NCBI RefSeq assembly: GCF_006385135.1
Contig: NZ_CP041025.1
Coordinates: 2,263,501-2,327,500, forward strand
Direction: 5' to 3'
DNA from: Paremcibacter congregatus
GTDB taxonomy: Bacteria > Pseudomonadota > Alphaproteobacteria > Sphingomonadales > Emcibacteraceae
DNA length: 64,000 nucleotides
The notes beneath the pieces are model-generated. The model saw only the letters and a list, made by a program, of their open reading frames with translations. It made no database searches and was not told where the DNA came from. Both the position numbers and the translations under genes were made by a program. This document shows positions 26,040-34,249 of this stretch, piece after piece. Position 1 is the stretch's first letter. Each line of letters starts with the position of its first letter.

Positions 26040-27067
26040 CCAAATTCAAAAATACAAATGACAAAACAATGAAAAATAAAGATACCTTAGACCATATTGA
26101 CGACATCGCACAGGACGCCTCTGTCTGGTTCTTCCGGCTGCAGGACCAGGAGCCCTCGGAAAAACTCTTTCTCGAATGGCAGGCCTGGCTGGCTGAAAGC
26201 GACACCAATGCCGCCGCCTTCGCAGAGGTCGAAGCCTGCTGGACCGCCCTTGATGAGATCAGGGAGACCTCCATGACAAATCAGACACAGGTCAACCGCA
26301 CAGGACATTCCCGGATATGGGCCTACGCGGGCGCCATGGCGGCGTCTGTGGCGCTGTTGGTCTCCGCTGCCCTGTTCACTATATATGGTGGCGGGTCTGA
26401 CGTGCCGACCGCCACTTACCAAACCGCCTTGTCAGACCATAAAACCGTCACTCTTGAAGACGGCTCGAAAATCACCCTCGGTGCGCGCAGCATCGTCAAT
26501 GTCAATTACACCGAAGCGCAACGGCAATTGACTCTCGTGCGCGGCGAAGCAATTTTCGATGTCGCCAAGAACAAAGCCCGGCCTTTTATCGTTCAGGTCG
26601 GTAAAGGGGCCGTCACGGCGGTGGGCACAAAATTCAACATCCACGCCACAGAACGGGATGTCACGGTAACCGTGCTCGAAGGCACTGTCGAAGTGACGCC
26701 ATTGATGCAGATGGCCTCAAACACCAGAGCCCGTCTTCCTCGCGTGACGGTGGGAGAAACCATGTCCTACGCCCAGGATGGCACCATGACCGACGTGACA
26801 CCGGCAAATGTTGACGCCGTCACCTCCTGGGAACAGGGATTGCTGGTGCGTGTGGACACGGCTCTGTCCAGTGTTATCGCCGATGTGAACCGCTACTCCT
26901 CTCGTGAGATCATCATTGGCGACCCCGAACTTAAAGACATCAAATTTACCGGCACCGTGTTGAACAATGGCGTTGATGACTGGCTTCAGGGCCTGTCTCT
27001 GGCTTACCCAATAAAAATAGTCGACACGGGGCATGACGCTATATTACTGTTAAAGAAGGACGAATAA
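26036..27067 (+). CDS. FecR-family anti-sigma factor
   Basis: The ATG at 26036 overlaps the sigma stop codon and is preferred over an upstream frame inside the sigma gene. The 343-aa protein has the DUF4880-type head (FLEWQAWLAESDTNAAAFAE), a membrane helix at ~95-115 (AGAMAASVALLVSAALFTIY), the FecR domain (VTLEDGSKITLGARSIVNV, GEAIFDVAKNKARPFIV, AVGTKFNIHA), and a C-terminal receptor-contact domain (VNRYSSREIIIGD). It transmits ligand occupancy of the STN receptor 80 bp downstream. Confidence 0.93.
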   Translation: MTKFKNTNDKTMKNKDTLDHIDDIAQDASVWFFRLQDQEPSEKLFLEWQAWLAESDTNAAAFAEVEACWTALDEIRETSMTNQTQVNRTGHSRIWAYAGAMAASVALLVSAALFTIYGGGSDVPTATYQTALSDHKTVTLEDGSKITLGARSIVNVNYTEAQRQLTLVRGEAIFDVAKNKARPFIVQVGKGAVTAVGTKFNIHATERDVTVTVLEGTVEVTPLMQMASNTRARLPRVTVGETMSYAQDGTMTDVTPANVDAVTSWEQGLLVRVDTALSSVIADVNRYSSREIIIGDPELKDIKFTGTVLNNGVDDWLQGLSLAYPIKIVDTGHDAILLLKKDE

Positions 27068-27147
27068 AACCAATCCGCCACTTCTCAAAAAGGGCGTCTA
27101 CAATGAGAGGGTCCATTTTAAGGGCCGTCCGCTAGAGAGAGGACAGA

Positions 27148-30009
27148 ATGATTAGCACTGGCGCGCGTCTGCCCTGGGTGAGACGCCATATGGCCCTGTT
27201 CGCCATATGCGCTATAATGCTGAGCTTTTTTATCCCTTTGCCTGGCGCACAGGCCGCCAGTAACCAAGCCGGTAACGCCCCGCTTCTCCTGCATTTTTCT
27301 CTCAGGAAACAGCCCCTGCGCGCCGCACTTCTGGCCTTCTCTCAACAAGCCGGAATTCAGTTGATCTATGTGGAAGAGGTCGAGACCGAAAAAGAAATCG
27401 ATCCGCTCGACGGTCAATACACTGTTGAAGACGCGCTCAGCCTGTTGCTGCGGGACAGTGGATTCGAGTATGAATTTTCCAAGGAAAATACCGTTACCGT
27501 CAGACGCGTCACCCCGCGTGAAGCCACCCCGCCTGCGCAGGAAACCCTACCCCTGAATTCCACCCCCGCCTCATCATCAGAAAACGCGGAAGCCTTCATT
27601 GATGAAGTGATATCCGTCGGTACCCGTGGCCGGGGACGCACGGCGCTTCAAACCCCTGTGCCGGTCGATACCATTGGCGGGCGAGACATGATGACCACTG
27701 GCGAGACGGAGACAGGGCGGATATTACAATTTCTCAATCCAAGTTTCAATTTCTCCACCTCGAGCATTTCAGATGGCACCGACGCCGTGAAGCCCGCCAC
27801 CCTGCGCGGTCTGAACCCGGATCAGACGCTTGTGCTGGTCAATGGCAAACGCCGGCATTCCAGCGCCCTTGTGCATGTCAATACCTCGGTCGGACGCGGC
27901 GCCACCGGTGTCGACATGAACGCCATTCCGCCGAGCTCAATTAAACAAATCGAAATTCTCCGTGATGGCGCGTCGGCTCAATATGGTTCAAGCGCCATTG
28001 CCGGTGTGATCAATATCATCCTGAAAGATCAGCAGGAAGGCGGATCCCTCACCTCATCCTGGGGCCAAACCTATAAGGGCGATGGCGACATTTTCGTTGT
28101 CAGCGCCAATTACGGCTTTGCGCCCTTGCCCCGGGCGCGTCTCACCCTGTCCGCCGAATATCGTAACAAGCAACATAGCAACCGGGCCGGTTTGAGCGGC
28201 TGCCTGCAATATGATCCGGGCGATCAGGAGCCCTGCAGCTTCGGCAATCTGGCCGTTGATCCCCGTGAGGAAAGTTTTGACCGGCGCAATTTCCGTATCG
28301 GTGAGTCCGACAGCGAACAAAAAACCCTTCTGCTCAATCTCAGCCTGCCCTATCACGATAATTCAGAGCTTTATCTGTTCGGCACCTATTCCGACCGCAA
28401 CAATCAGTCCACAGGATTTTTCCGCCGCGCCAATGAATATAGCCGCACGGTGATCGAGATATTTCCCGATGGCTATCTACCGCTACTTAATGCCGGGATC
28501 CGAGATTTTTCCGTCACCGCGGGTGGACGCTGGGACCTGGGGGATGATTTTTACCTCGACAGCAGTCTGACCACCGGCGGCAACCGATTTCAGTTTCTCA
28601 TCGATAATTCCCTCAATGCTTCCTTCGGGGTGAATAGTCCGACGTCCGCCAACGCGGGCGCGCTCAAGCTTCACCAGTCCACCGTCAATCTGGATGTCTC
28701 AAAATATCTCGACACGACCCATTTTGCCTTCGGTCTGGAATGGCACAGGGAACATTATCAAATTGTTCCCGGCGAACCGGTGTCCTATGCAGACGGTGGC
28801 ACCCTGAATTATACCTGCCCCGGATGCGATATAAATCCAGTGCCTTACGCTGCCGGCTTTCAACTTTTCAAGGGCCTGTCCCCCGCCAACAGTGCCGATG
28901 AAAGTAGGACAAACATTGCCATATATGCGGATATGGAAATTGATGTTTCGCCCTCGCTGCTACTCAATCTGGCGACCCGCTTTGAAGACTATAGTGATTT
29001 CGGCAACAAGCTGATCGCCAAACTCGCCACCCGCTATCAGATCAGCCCCGGCCTGGCGGCCCGTGGATCGGTCAGCACCGGATTCCGCGCCCCCTCCATG
29101 CAGCAGAAATTTTTCAACAGCACCAATACCCAGTTCATTGAGGTGAATGGCCGGTCGGTCTCTCAGGAGCGCGGCACCTTCCGCACCGACAGCGCCGTCG
29201 CCCGCGCCTTGGGCATTCCGGCCCTCAAACCGGAGACCTCCACCAACCTCAGTCTTGGTTTTATCGCCACCCCGCTGAAAAACCTGACCATCACGGCCGA
29301 CTATTACCTCATCACGATCCGCGACCGGATCGCCATCACCGGCAGCATCCCGATTGAGGAAAATTTCCCCGAGGTCACTGAGGCAACGGGCGCCACCGAC
29401 GGTCAGTTTTTCACCAATATGGCCGATACCAAAACCGAAGGCGTCGACCTTGTGGTGCATTACGACATCCCGCTCGCACCCGGCCAAAAGTTACGCCTCA
29501 GCCTCGCCGCCAACAAGACCCGCACCCGGATCAAGGAAGGCTCGATCGCATCCCCCCTGGAAGGCGTCGATAATCTGCAACTCTTCAGCCTGCAGGATCG
29601 CGCCATCATTGAAGACTGGCAACCCTCTTCGCGGGTCAATATCGCGCTTGATTACACCAATGGCCCCTGGTCTCTGGTGCTGCGCAACAATATGCATGGC
29701 GCCTATACTGTTTGTGAAGGGAGCTGCACGATCTTATCAGGGCCGGATCAAAATATTCAGGAATTTTCCCACAAATGGCTCACCGATATACAGCTGTCCT
29801 ACTCTCTCGAAAAGCTATCATCGAAAATCACCTTGGGCGTGAACAACCTGTTCAATGTCTACCCCGACATTAATCTGATCGGACAGGCGCGCGCAGGCTC
29901 CATTGCGGGCATCGTCGAGTCTCCCGGCATTTTTACCTATCCCCGCCGCTCCGCCCCCTTCGGCATCAACGGCGGCAGCTATTACCTCCGTCTGGTGAAA
30001 AACTTCTAA
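27148..30009 (+). CDS. TonB-dependent receptor with STN signalling domain
   Basis: This 953-aa receptor has an extended signal peptide (core FAICAIMLSFFIPLPGAQA, cleavage ~37). The STN domain is at ~50-120 (LHFSLRKQPLRAALLAFSQQ; YTVEDALSLLLRDSGFEYEF). After a Pro-rich linker come the TonB box region EVISVGTRGRGRTALQ, the plug (RGLNPDQTLVLVNGKRRH; IEILRDGASAQYGSSAIAGV) and a barrel ending KNF. It completes a sigma-FecR-receptor unit and is a paralogue of 22384-24927. Extra cysteines in YTCPGCD and CEGSC suggest disulphide-bonded loops in both. Ligand unknown. Confidence 0.94.
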   Translation: MISTGARLPWVRRHMALFAICAIMLSFFIPLPGAQAASNQAGNAPLLLHFSLRKQPLRAALLAFSQQAGIQLIYVEEVETEKEIDPLDGQYTVEDALSLLLRDSGFEYEFSKENTVTVRRVTPREATPPAQETLPLNSTPASSSENAEAFIDEVISVGTRGRGRTALQTPVPVDTIGGRDMMTTGETETGRILQFLNPSFNFSTSSISDGTDAVKPATLRGLNPDQTLVLVNGKRRHSSALVHVNTSVGRGATGVDMNAIPPSSIKQIEILRDGASAQYGSSAIAGVINIILKDQQEGGSLTSSWGQTYKGDGDIFVVSANYGFAPLPRARLTLSAEYRNKQHSNRAGLSGCLQYDPGDQEPCSFGNLAVDPREESFDRRNFRIGESDSEQKTLLLNLSLPYHDNSELYLFGTYSDRNNQSTGFFRRANEYSRTVIEIFPDGYLPLLNAGIRDFSVTAGGRWDLGDDFYLDSSLTTGGNRFQFLIDNSLNASFGVNSPTSANAGALKLHQSTVNLDVSKYLDTTHFAFGLEWHREHYQIVPGEPVSYADGGTLNYTCPGCDINPVPYAAGFQLFKGLSPANSADESRTNIAIYADMEIDVSPSLLLNLATRFEDYSDFGNKLIAKLATRYQISPGLAARGSVSTGFRAPSMQQKFFNSTNTQFIEVNGRSVSQERGTFRTDSAVARALGIPALKPETSTNLSLGFIATPLKNLTITADYYLITIRDRIAITGSIPIEENFPEVTEATGATDGQFFTNMADTKTEGVDLVVHYDIPLAPGQKLRLSLAANKTRTRIKEGSIASPLEGVDNLQLFSLQDRAIIEDWQPSSRVNIALDYTNGPWSLVLRNNMHGAYTVCEGSCTILSGPDQNIQEFSHKWLTDIQLSYSLEKLSSKITLGVNNLFNVYPDINLIGQARAGSIAGIVESPGIFTYPRRSAPFGINGGSYYLRLVKNF

Positions 30010-30032
30010 CATTGATCTCGAACCGCACACGG

Positions 30033-30052
30033 ACGTTCAAAGACGCTCCTCT
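30033..30052 (+). repeat. 20-bp sequence shared with the att-flanking direct repeats
   Basis: ACGTTCAAAGACGCTCCTCT occurs here and inside both direct repeat copies (about 17614-17633 and 21963-21982). Such a match is not expected by chance in 64 kb. Confidence 0.7.
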
Positions 30053-30125
30053 ACCTTGTTAAAACCATCACAAGATCAACATATAGACAAGTTGGTGCTC
30101 GCTCCAGAAAGCGGCCTGCGGGAAG

Positions 30126-30236
30126 GATGTCGCTACAGAATGGCTCTGGACTTATAACCATGAACAGCCCAATATAGCTGTCGGCGGCATAACGCTACTA
30201 CAGAAACTGGCCCAAGGTACAGGAATACTCCCCTGA
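30126..30236 (+). pseudogene. IS3-family transposase C-terminal remnant
   Basis: One frame reads KDVATEWLWTYNHEQPN then IAVGGITLLQKLA before a stop. This is the standard end of IS3-type OrfB (WLWTYNxERPNxALGGITPxQKL). It differs from the IS3 remnants at 9.9 and 16.3 kb, so a second IS3 subgroup has passed through this locus. Confidence 0.65.
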
Positions 30237-30532
30237 CTGCCTAGCAGCTCTGCGCCTTAAACCCCTTAAAAAGGGGAGTATTATATAACAAGGACAAAGT
30301 TTGCCATTTCTTTCTGTACATGACTTCGTTGAGGAAAAATTCTTGATTGGAATTTCGGTAACGTAAACATTCTGCAATCAGCAATAAATAGTCCTTTATT
30401 GCGAGGCCAGGATAGCTACAACTGAATAAAAACCTCTCCCCTAAACAAGGGCGTATCCAACAGCGATAGACCGCCGGATCATCGGCTCCCTTTGCACCAT
30501 TCTGGCCAAATCGCTCACTTCTATTTTTATTT

Positions 30533-30564
30533 AACTTGCATAATAAGACTTAAGAATTTATACT
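30533..30564 (+). promoter_or_regulatory. Regulon promoter upstream of acyl-CoA ligase operon
   Basis: TTGCAT (30536-30541), a 17-bp spacer and TATACT (30559-30564) form a sigma-70-type promoter about 95 bp ahead of the gene at 30667. The stretch ACTTGCATAATAAGACTTA recurs with few changes at four other places (38954, 40763, 42685, 43733), so an operator overlaps the -35 box and spacer. Confidence 0.7.
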
Positions 30565-30666
30565 TTTGCCTCGAAAGGAAAATATCCTTTCTCAAGAACA
30601 TGAAAACAGAATATAGAGAAAATTCGGACGAGAAAACTCGCCGTTTGAAGTATAAGGGCAACACTG

Positions 30667-32367
30667 ATGATATTAACCTCTGCGGATAAAATTTCCTCTT
30701 ATACGAGCCGGGGATGGTGGGGAGAACGTACACTGGATGATGTATTTCAGGCGGCTTGCGACACTGCTGCGGACAGAACAGCCCTCGTCGACGCCCCGAA
30801 CCGCACCAGTTTTTCCGATGGTTCCCCCCTGCGGCTCACTTACCAAGAGCTCGCCGACCGGGTGGATCATATGGCGGCACGTTTTATTCAGGATGGTTTG
30901 CAGCAGGATGACATCATCTGCACCCAACTCCCCAATATCGTCGAAGGCGTGATCGTCATCCTTGCCGCCGCCCGTCTGGGCCTGATTATTAGCCCAATCC
31001 CTGTACAATATCGTGAACATGAGATCAGCCACATACTCACCCACACCAGGGCTAAAGCGATCGTCACCGTAACCCGTTTCAAGGATCATGCACCGGCGCA
31101 GATGATACAGGCCCTGTCCCCCGACCTGCCGGACCTTGAGATCATCTACAGTTTTGGCGACACTTCTTCAAATGGATGTCACCCTCTTACACTAGAACCC
31201 GCCTGTGACACGGACAGGCAAATCCTAACAAGGTATCGAGACAGTCATGTGCTGACCGCCAATGATATTTTAACCATCTGCTGGACTTCCGGCACCGAAG
31301 CCAATCCAAAAGGAGTGCCGCGCAGTCATAACCACTGGTTTGCCACCGGCACTGTCTGTTCGGAAGCCGGCGCACTTGACATCGGCGACGTGTTGCTCAA
31401 TCCCTTCCCCATGGTCAATATGGCGGCCATCGGCAGCATGCTGTTCCCCTGGTTGATGTGTCAGGGCACTCTGGTGCAGCATCATCCCTTTGACCTCCAG
31501 ACTTTCCTGCAGCAAGTGCCCGAAGAAAAAGTCAATTACACCATTGCCGCCCCGGCGATCCTCAATCTTCTTTTAAAAAATGAAGACCTTCTCGCCAAAA
31601 GCGATTTCAGCAGCCTTAAATGTCTGGGCTCGGGCTCTGCCCCCCTCTCCCCCTGGATGGTTGCCGGTTGGCAGGAAAAACATAATCTGGGGGTGATGAA
31701 TTTTTTTGGGTCCAACGAAGGCGCCAGCCTGTTCAGCAGCCCGCAGGATATTCCCGACCCGGAACAACGGGCCCAGTATTTCCCCCGCTTCGGTGTTGAT
31801 GGCTTTCACTGGACCGCGAAATCCGCCGGATGGATGAAAAGCCGCCTGGTAGATCTCGACACAGAAGAAGAAATTACAGAACCCGGCAGGTCCGGGGAAC
31901 TGCGCCTGACCGGCGCCACCATTTTTGACGGATATTTCCGCTCTGATACAGACAATGCCGGCATATTTGACGATCAGGGATACTATAAAACCGGTGATAC
32001 CTTCCAGATCGCCGGCGACGGAAAACTGGCACGTTTTTATAAATATGTTGGCCGCAGCAAAGAACTAATCATCCGCGGCGGCATGAATATTTCCCCCGGT
32101 GAACTGGATGGCCTGATCGACAGCCACCCTCATGTCAAGGAAGCCGCCGTTGTCGGCTATCCCGACGAAGGATTTGGTGAACGGGTCTGTGCCATGGTGG
32201 TTCTTCACCCAGACACATCCCTCACCCTGACGGAACTCACCGACCATCTGCGGCACCAGAAAATCGCCTCCTTCAAGCTACCGGAAAAGCTTTGCCTCAT
32301 CGACGCCCTGCCCCGCAACCCAATGGGCAAGGTTGTGCGTCGTGATCTTGTAAAATATATGACATAA
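30667..32367 (+). CDS. AMP-binding acyl-CoA ligase
   Basis: This 566-aa class I adenylate-forming enzyme has the core motifs: TICWTSGTEANPKGVPRSHN (P-loop, ~197), the ATP/acyl motif FFGSNEGAS (~340), YKTGDTFQI with the ribose-binding Asp (~440), GRSKELIIRGG (hinge, ~460) and the C-terminal catalytic Lys in NPMGKVVRRDL. It would activate a carboxylic acid to an acyl-CoA. It lies 13 bp before an acyl-CoA dehydrogenase gene and behind the regulon promoter at 30533, so it probably starts a beta-oxidation-like sequence. The exact acid is unknown; cyclohexanecarboxylate- or acyl-type ligases are closest in pattern. Confidence 0.85.
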   Translation: MILTSADKISSYTSRGWWGERTLDDVFQAACDTAADRTALVDAPNRTSFSDGSPLRLTYQELADRVDHMAARFIQDGLQQDDIICTQLPNIVEGVIVILAAARLGLIISPIPVQYREHEISHILTHTRAKAIVTVTRFKDHAPAQMIQALSPDLPDLEIIYSFGDTSSNGCHPLTLEPACDTDRQILTRYRDSHVLTANDILTICWTSGTEANPKGVPRSHNHWFATGTVCSEAGALDIGDVLLNPFPMVNMAAIGSMLFPWLMCQGTLVQHHPFDLQTFLQQVPEEKVNYTIAAPAILNLLLKNEDLLAKSDFSSLKCLGSGSAPLSPWMVAGWQEKHNLGVMNFFGSNEGASLFSSPQDIPDPEQRAQYFPRFGVDGFHWTAKSAGWMKSRLVDLDTEEEITEPGRSGELRLTGATIFDGYFRSDTDNAGIFDDQGYYKTGDTFQIAGDGKLARFYKYVGRSKELIIRGGMNISPGELDGLIDSHPHVKEAAVVGYPDEGFGERVCAMVVLHPDTSLTLTELTDHLRHQKIASFKLPEKLCLIDALPRNPMGKVVRRDLVKYMT

Positions 32368-32380
32368 AAGGGTTCTCGCT

Positions 32381-34171
32381 ATGACCACATATACTGCTCC
32401 CGTCGTGGATATGGAATTTATCTTCCAGGATATTCTGGATCTCTATCAGTACAAAAATTTACCTGGTTTTCAGGACACCTCCCCGGATATCGTCTCCGCC
32501 ATATTGCGCGAGGGCGCGAAAGTTACCGAAGAAGTTTTTCATCCCTTAAACCAGTCCGGCGATGCGGAAGGCTGCCAGTGGCAGAACGGAGAGGTGACAA
32601 CTCCTCAAGGATTCAAGCAGGCCTACAAGACTTATGTTGATGGCGGCTGGAACGGCCTTACTGCCGATCCCGAATATGGCGGGCAAGGCATGCCCTATGT
32701 TCTGGGGCTCGCCATCAACGAAATGCTGGTCTCCGCCAATCATGGCCTCGCCGCCTATCCCGGATTGACCCAGGGTGCCATCGAGGCCCTGCAAGCCCAT
32801 GCATCCGATGTTCTTAAACAGACCTACCTGCCAAAATTAATCAGCGGCGAATGGTCCGGCACCATGAATTTGACCGAGCCCCAATGCGGAACAGATCTCA
32901 ATCTCATGCGCACCCGGGCGACAAAAAGCACCGATGGCAGTTACCGGCTCACCGGCACCAAGATATTTATCTCCTCCGGTGAACATGACATCACCGATAA
33001 TATCATTCATCTGGTGATCGCAAAAACCGAAGGCGGGCCGGATAACCTCAAAGGCGTCTCCCTGTTTCTGGTTCCCAAGTTTCTGCCGAATGGCGCTGGC
33101 GCCCCGGGAGAGCGCAACGGGGTACGCTGCGGGTCCATCGAACATAAAATGGGCATCCACGGCAACTCCACCTGTGAAATGATATATGAAGACGCCGTCG
33201 GCTATTTGGTCGGTCATGAATTCAAGGGCATGCGCGCCATGTTCACCATGATGAATGCGGCGCGGCTCGGCGTCTCTGTCCAGGGCATCTGCCATTCGGA
33301 AGCCTCCTACCAGAATGCGGCCATTTATGCCCGTGAACGGTTACAAGGTCGATCGGTCAGCGGCGTGAAAAATCAGGATCAAGCCGCTGATCCAATCATT
33401 GTTCACCCCGATGTGCGCCGCATGCTGATGACCTCCCGGGCGTTCAACGAAGGCGCACGGGCACTGGCGTTATGGATCGCGTTGCAGGTAGATCTGGCGG
33501 AAAAATTACCCGATGAAAAAGCCCGTCAGGACGCCCATGATCTTCTTGATCTTCTGACCCCGGTGATCAAGGCTTTCTTCACGGACAAGGGCTATGAATA
33601 TACCAATACCAACATGCAAATCTTTGGCGGACATGGCTATGTGGTCGAAACCGGTATGGAGCAATATGTCCGTGACTGTCGCATCACACAGATTTATGAG
33701 GGGGCCAACGGCATTCACGGCCTGGATCTGGTCGGGCGCAAATTACCCGCCAACGGAGGCCGTGCGGCCCAGTTGTTCCTCAGTACGCTGCAATCTTTTA
33801 TTGAAACACATCGAAACAATGCGGCGATGGCTGAATTCATCGGCCCGCTCGGTCAGGCGATGGATCATTTGCAACAGGCGACCTTATGGCTGATGGAGAA
33901 TGCAGCAAAATCACCGGACCATGCCGCAGCCTCTTCAATGGAATATCTCAGTTTGATGGCCCATACGGCAATGGCTTATATGTGGAACCGCATGGCGCTG
34001 GCGGCACTCAACGGAATGGACAGCGGCAAAGGCAATCAGAAGTTCTATCGCAATAAACTGATCACGGCCCGTTTCTATATGGCGCGGATGCTGCCTGATA
34101 TTCTGTCTCATCTGGAAAGACTGAAAAGCGGCGCCGATTGCATGATGGCGCTGGATGCGGAGGACTTCTAA
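32381..34171 (+). CDS. Acyl-CoA dehydrogenase (DmdC-like, with extra C-terminal domain)
   Basis: A 596-aa flavoprotein with the long DmdC/FadE-type architecture: YTAPVVDMEFIFQDILDL start, GGWNGLTADPEYGGQGMPYV, MNLTEPQCGTDL (FAD site), KIFISSGEHD, SIEHKMGIHGNSTCEM, and QIFGGHGYVVETGMEQYVRD followed by ITQIYEGANGIHGLDLVGRK with the catalytic Glu. The ~120-aa C-terminal helical domain is typical of this subgroup. It oxidises an acyl-CoA to the enoyl-CoA and passes electrons to ETF. It resembles 3-methylmercaptopropionyl-CoA dehydrogenases, but the subgroup also includes enzymes for other acyl-CoAs; the upstream ligase suggests it works on that ligase's product. Confidence 0.88.
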   Translation: MTTYTAPVVDMEFIFQDILDLYQYKNLPGFQDTSPDIVSAILREGAKVTEEVFHPLNQSGDAEGCQWQNGEVTTPQGFKQAYKTYVDGGWNGLTADPEYGGQGMPYVLGLAINEMLVSANHGLAAYPGLTQGAIEALQAHASDVLKQTYLPKLISGEWSGTMNLTEPQCGTDLNLMRTRATKSTDGSYRLTGTKIFISSGEHDITDNIIHLVIAKTEGGPDNLKGVSLFLVPKFLPNGAGAPGERNGVRCGSIEHKMGIHGNSTCEMIYEDAVGYLVGHEFKGMRAMFTMMNAARLGVSVQGICHSEASYQNAAIYARERLQGRSVSGVKNQDQAADPIIVHPDVRRMLMTSRAFNEGARALALWIALQVDLAEKLPDEKARQDAHDLLDLLTPVIKAFFTDKGYEYTNTNMQIFGGHGYVVETGMEQYVRDCRITQIYEGANGIHGLDLVGRKLPANGGRAAQLFLSTLQSFIETHRNNAAMAEFIGPLGQAMDHLQQATLWLMENAAKSPDHAAASSMEYLSLMAHTAMAYMWNRMALAALNGMDSGKGNQKFYRNKLITARFYMARMLPDILSHLERLKSGADCMMALDAEDF

Positions 34172-34210
34172 CGCAGAACAAAGCCTCTCGCTACTCGTGC
34201 GCAACCTAAT

Positions 34211-34247
34211 GCCCTGCCCTCCCTTATGGAAGGCGGGGCTTTTTTTA
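34211..34247 (+). terminator. Intrinsic terminator of the ligase-dehydrogenase operon
   Basis: A GC-rich stem (34211-34222 with 34228-34239; 11 of 12 positions pair, counting one G-T) has a 5-nt loop and is followed by seven T residues on the plus strand. It separates convergent operons. Confidence 0.88.
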
Positions 34248-34249
34248 CA

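Larger units (their letters stand above)
30010..30532. other. Gap holding an IS remnant and a 20-bp repeat copy
   Basis: This stretch has no intact gene. It holds a 20-bp copy of part of the direct repeats (30033-30052), an IS3-type transposase tail (30126-30236) and a small hairpin CCCCTT-AAAAGGGG near 30258-30271. Confidence 0.55.

Noticed and set aside
27118-27417. Minus-strand ORFs inside receptor, ligase and thiolase genes
   Set aside because: They are shadow frames of GC-rich genes with no family resemblance.
30240-30300. CCCCTT-AAAAGGGG hairpin as terminator of the receptor at 27148
   Set aside because: It is 250 bp behind the stop codon, short, and has no T run.
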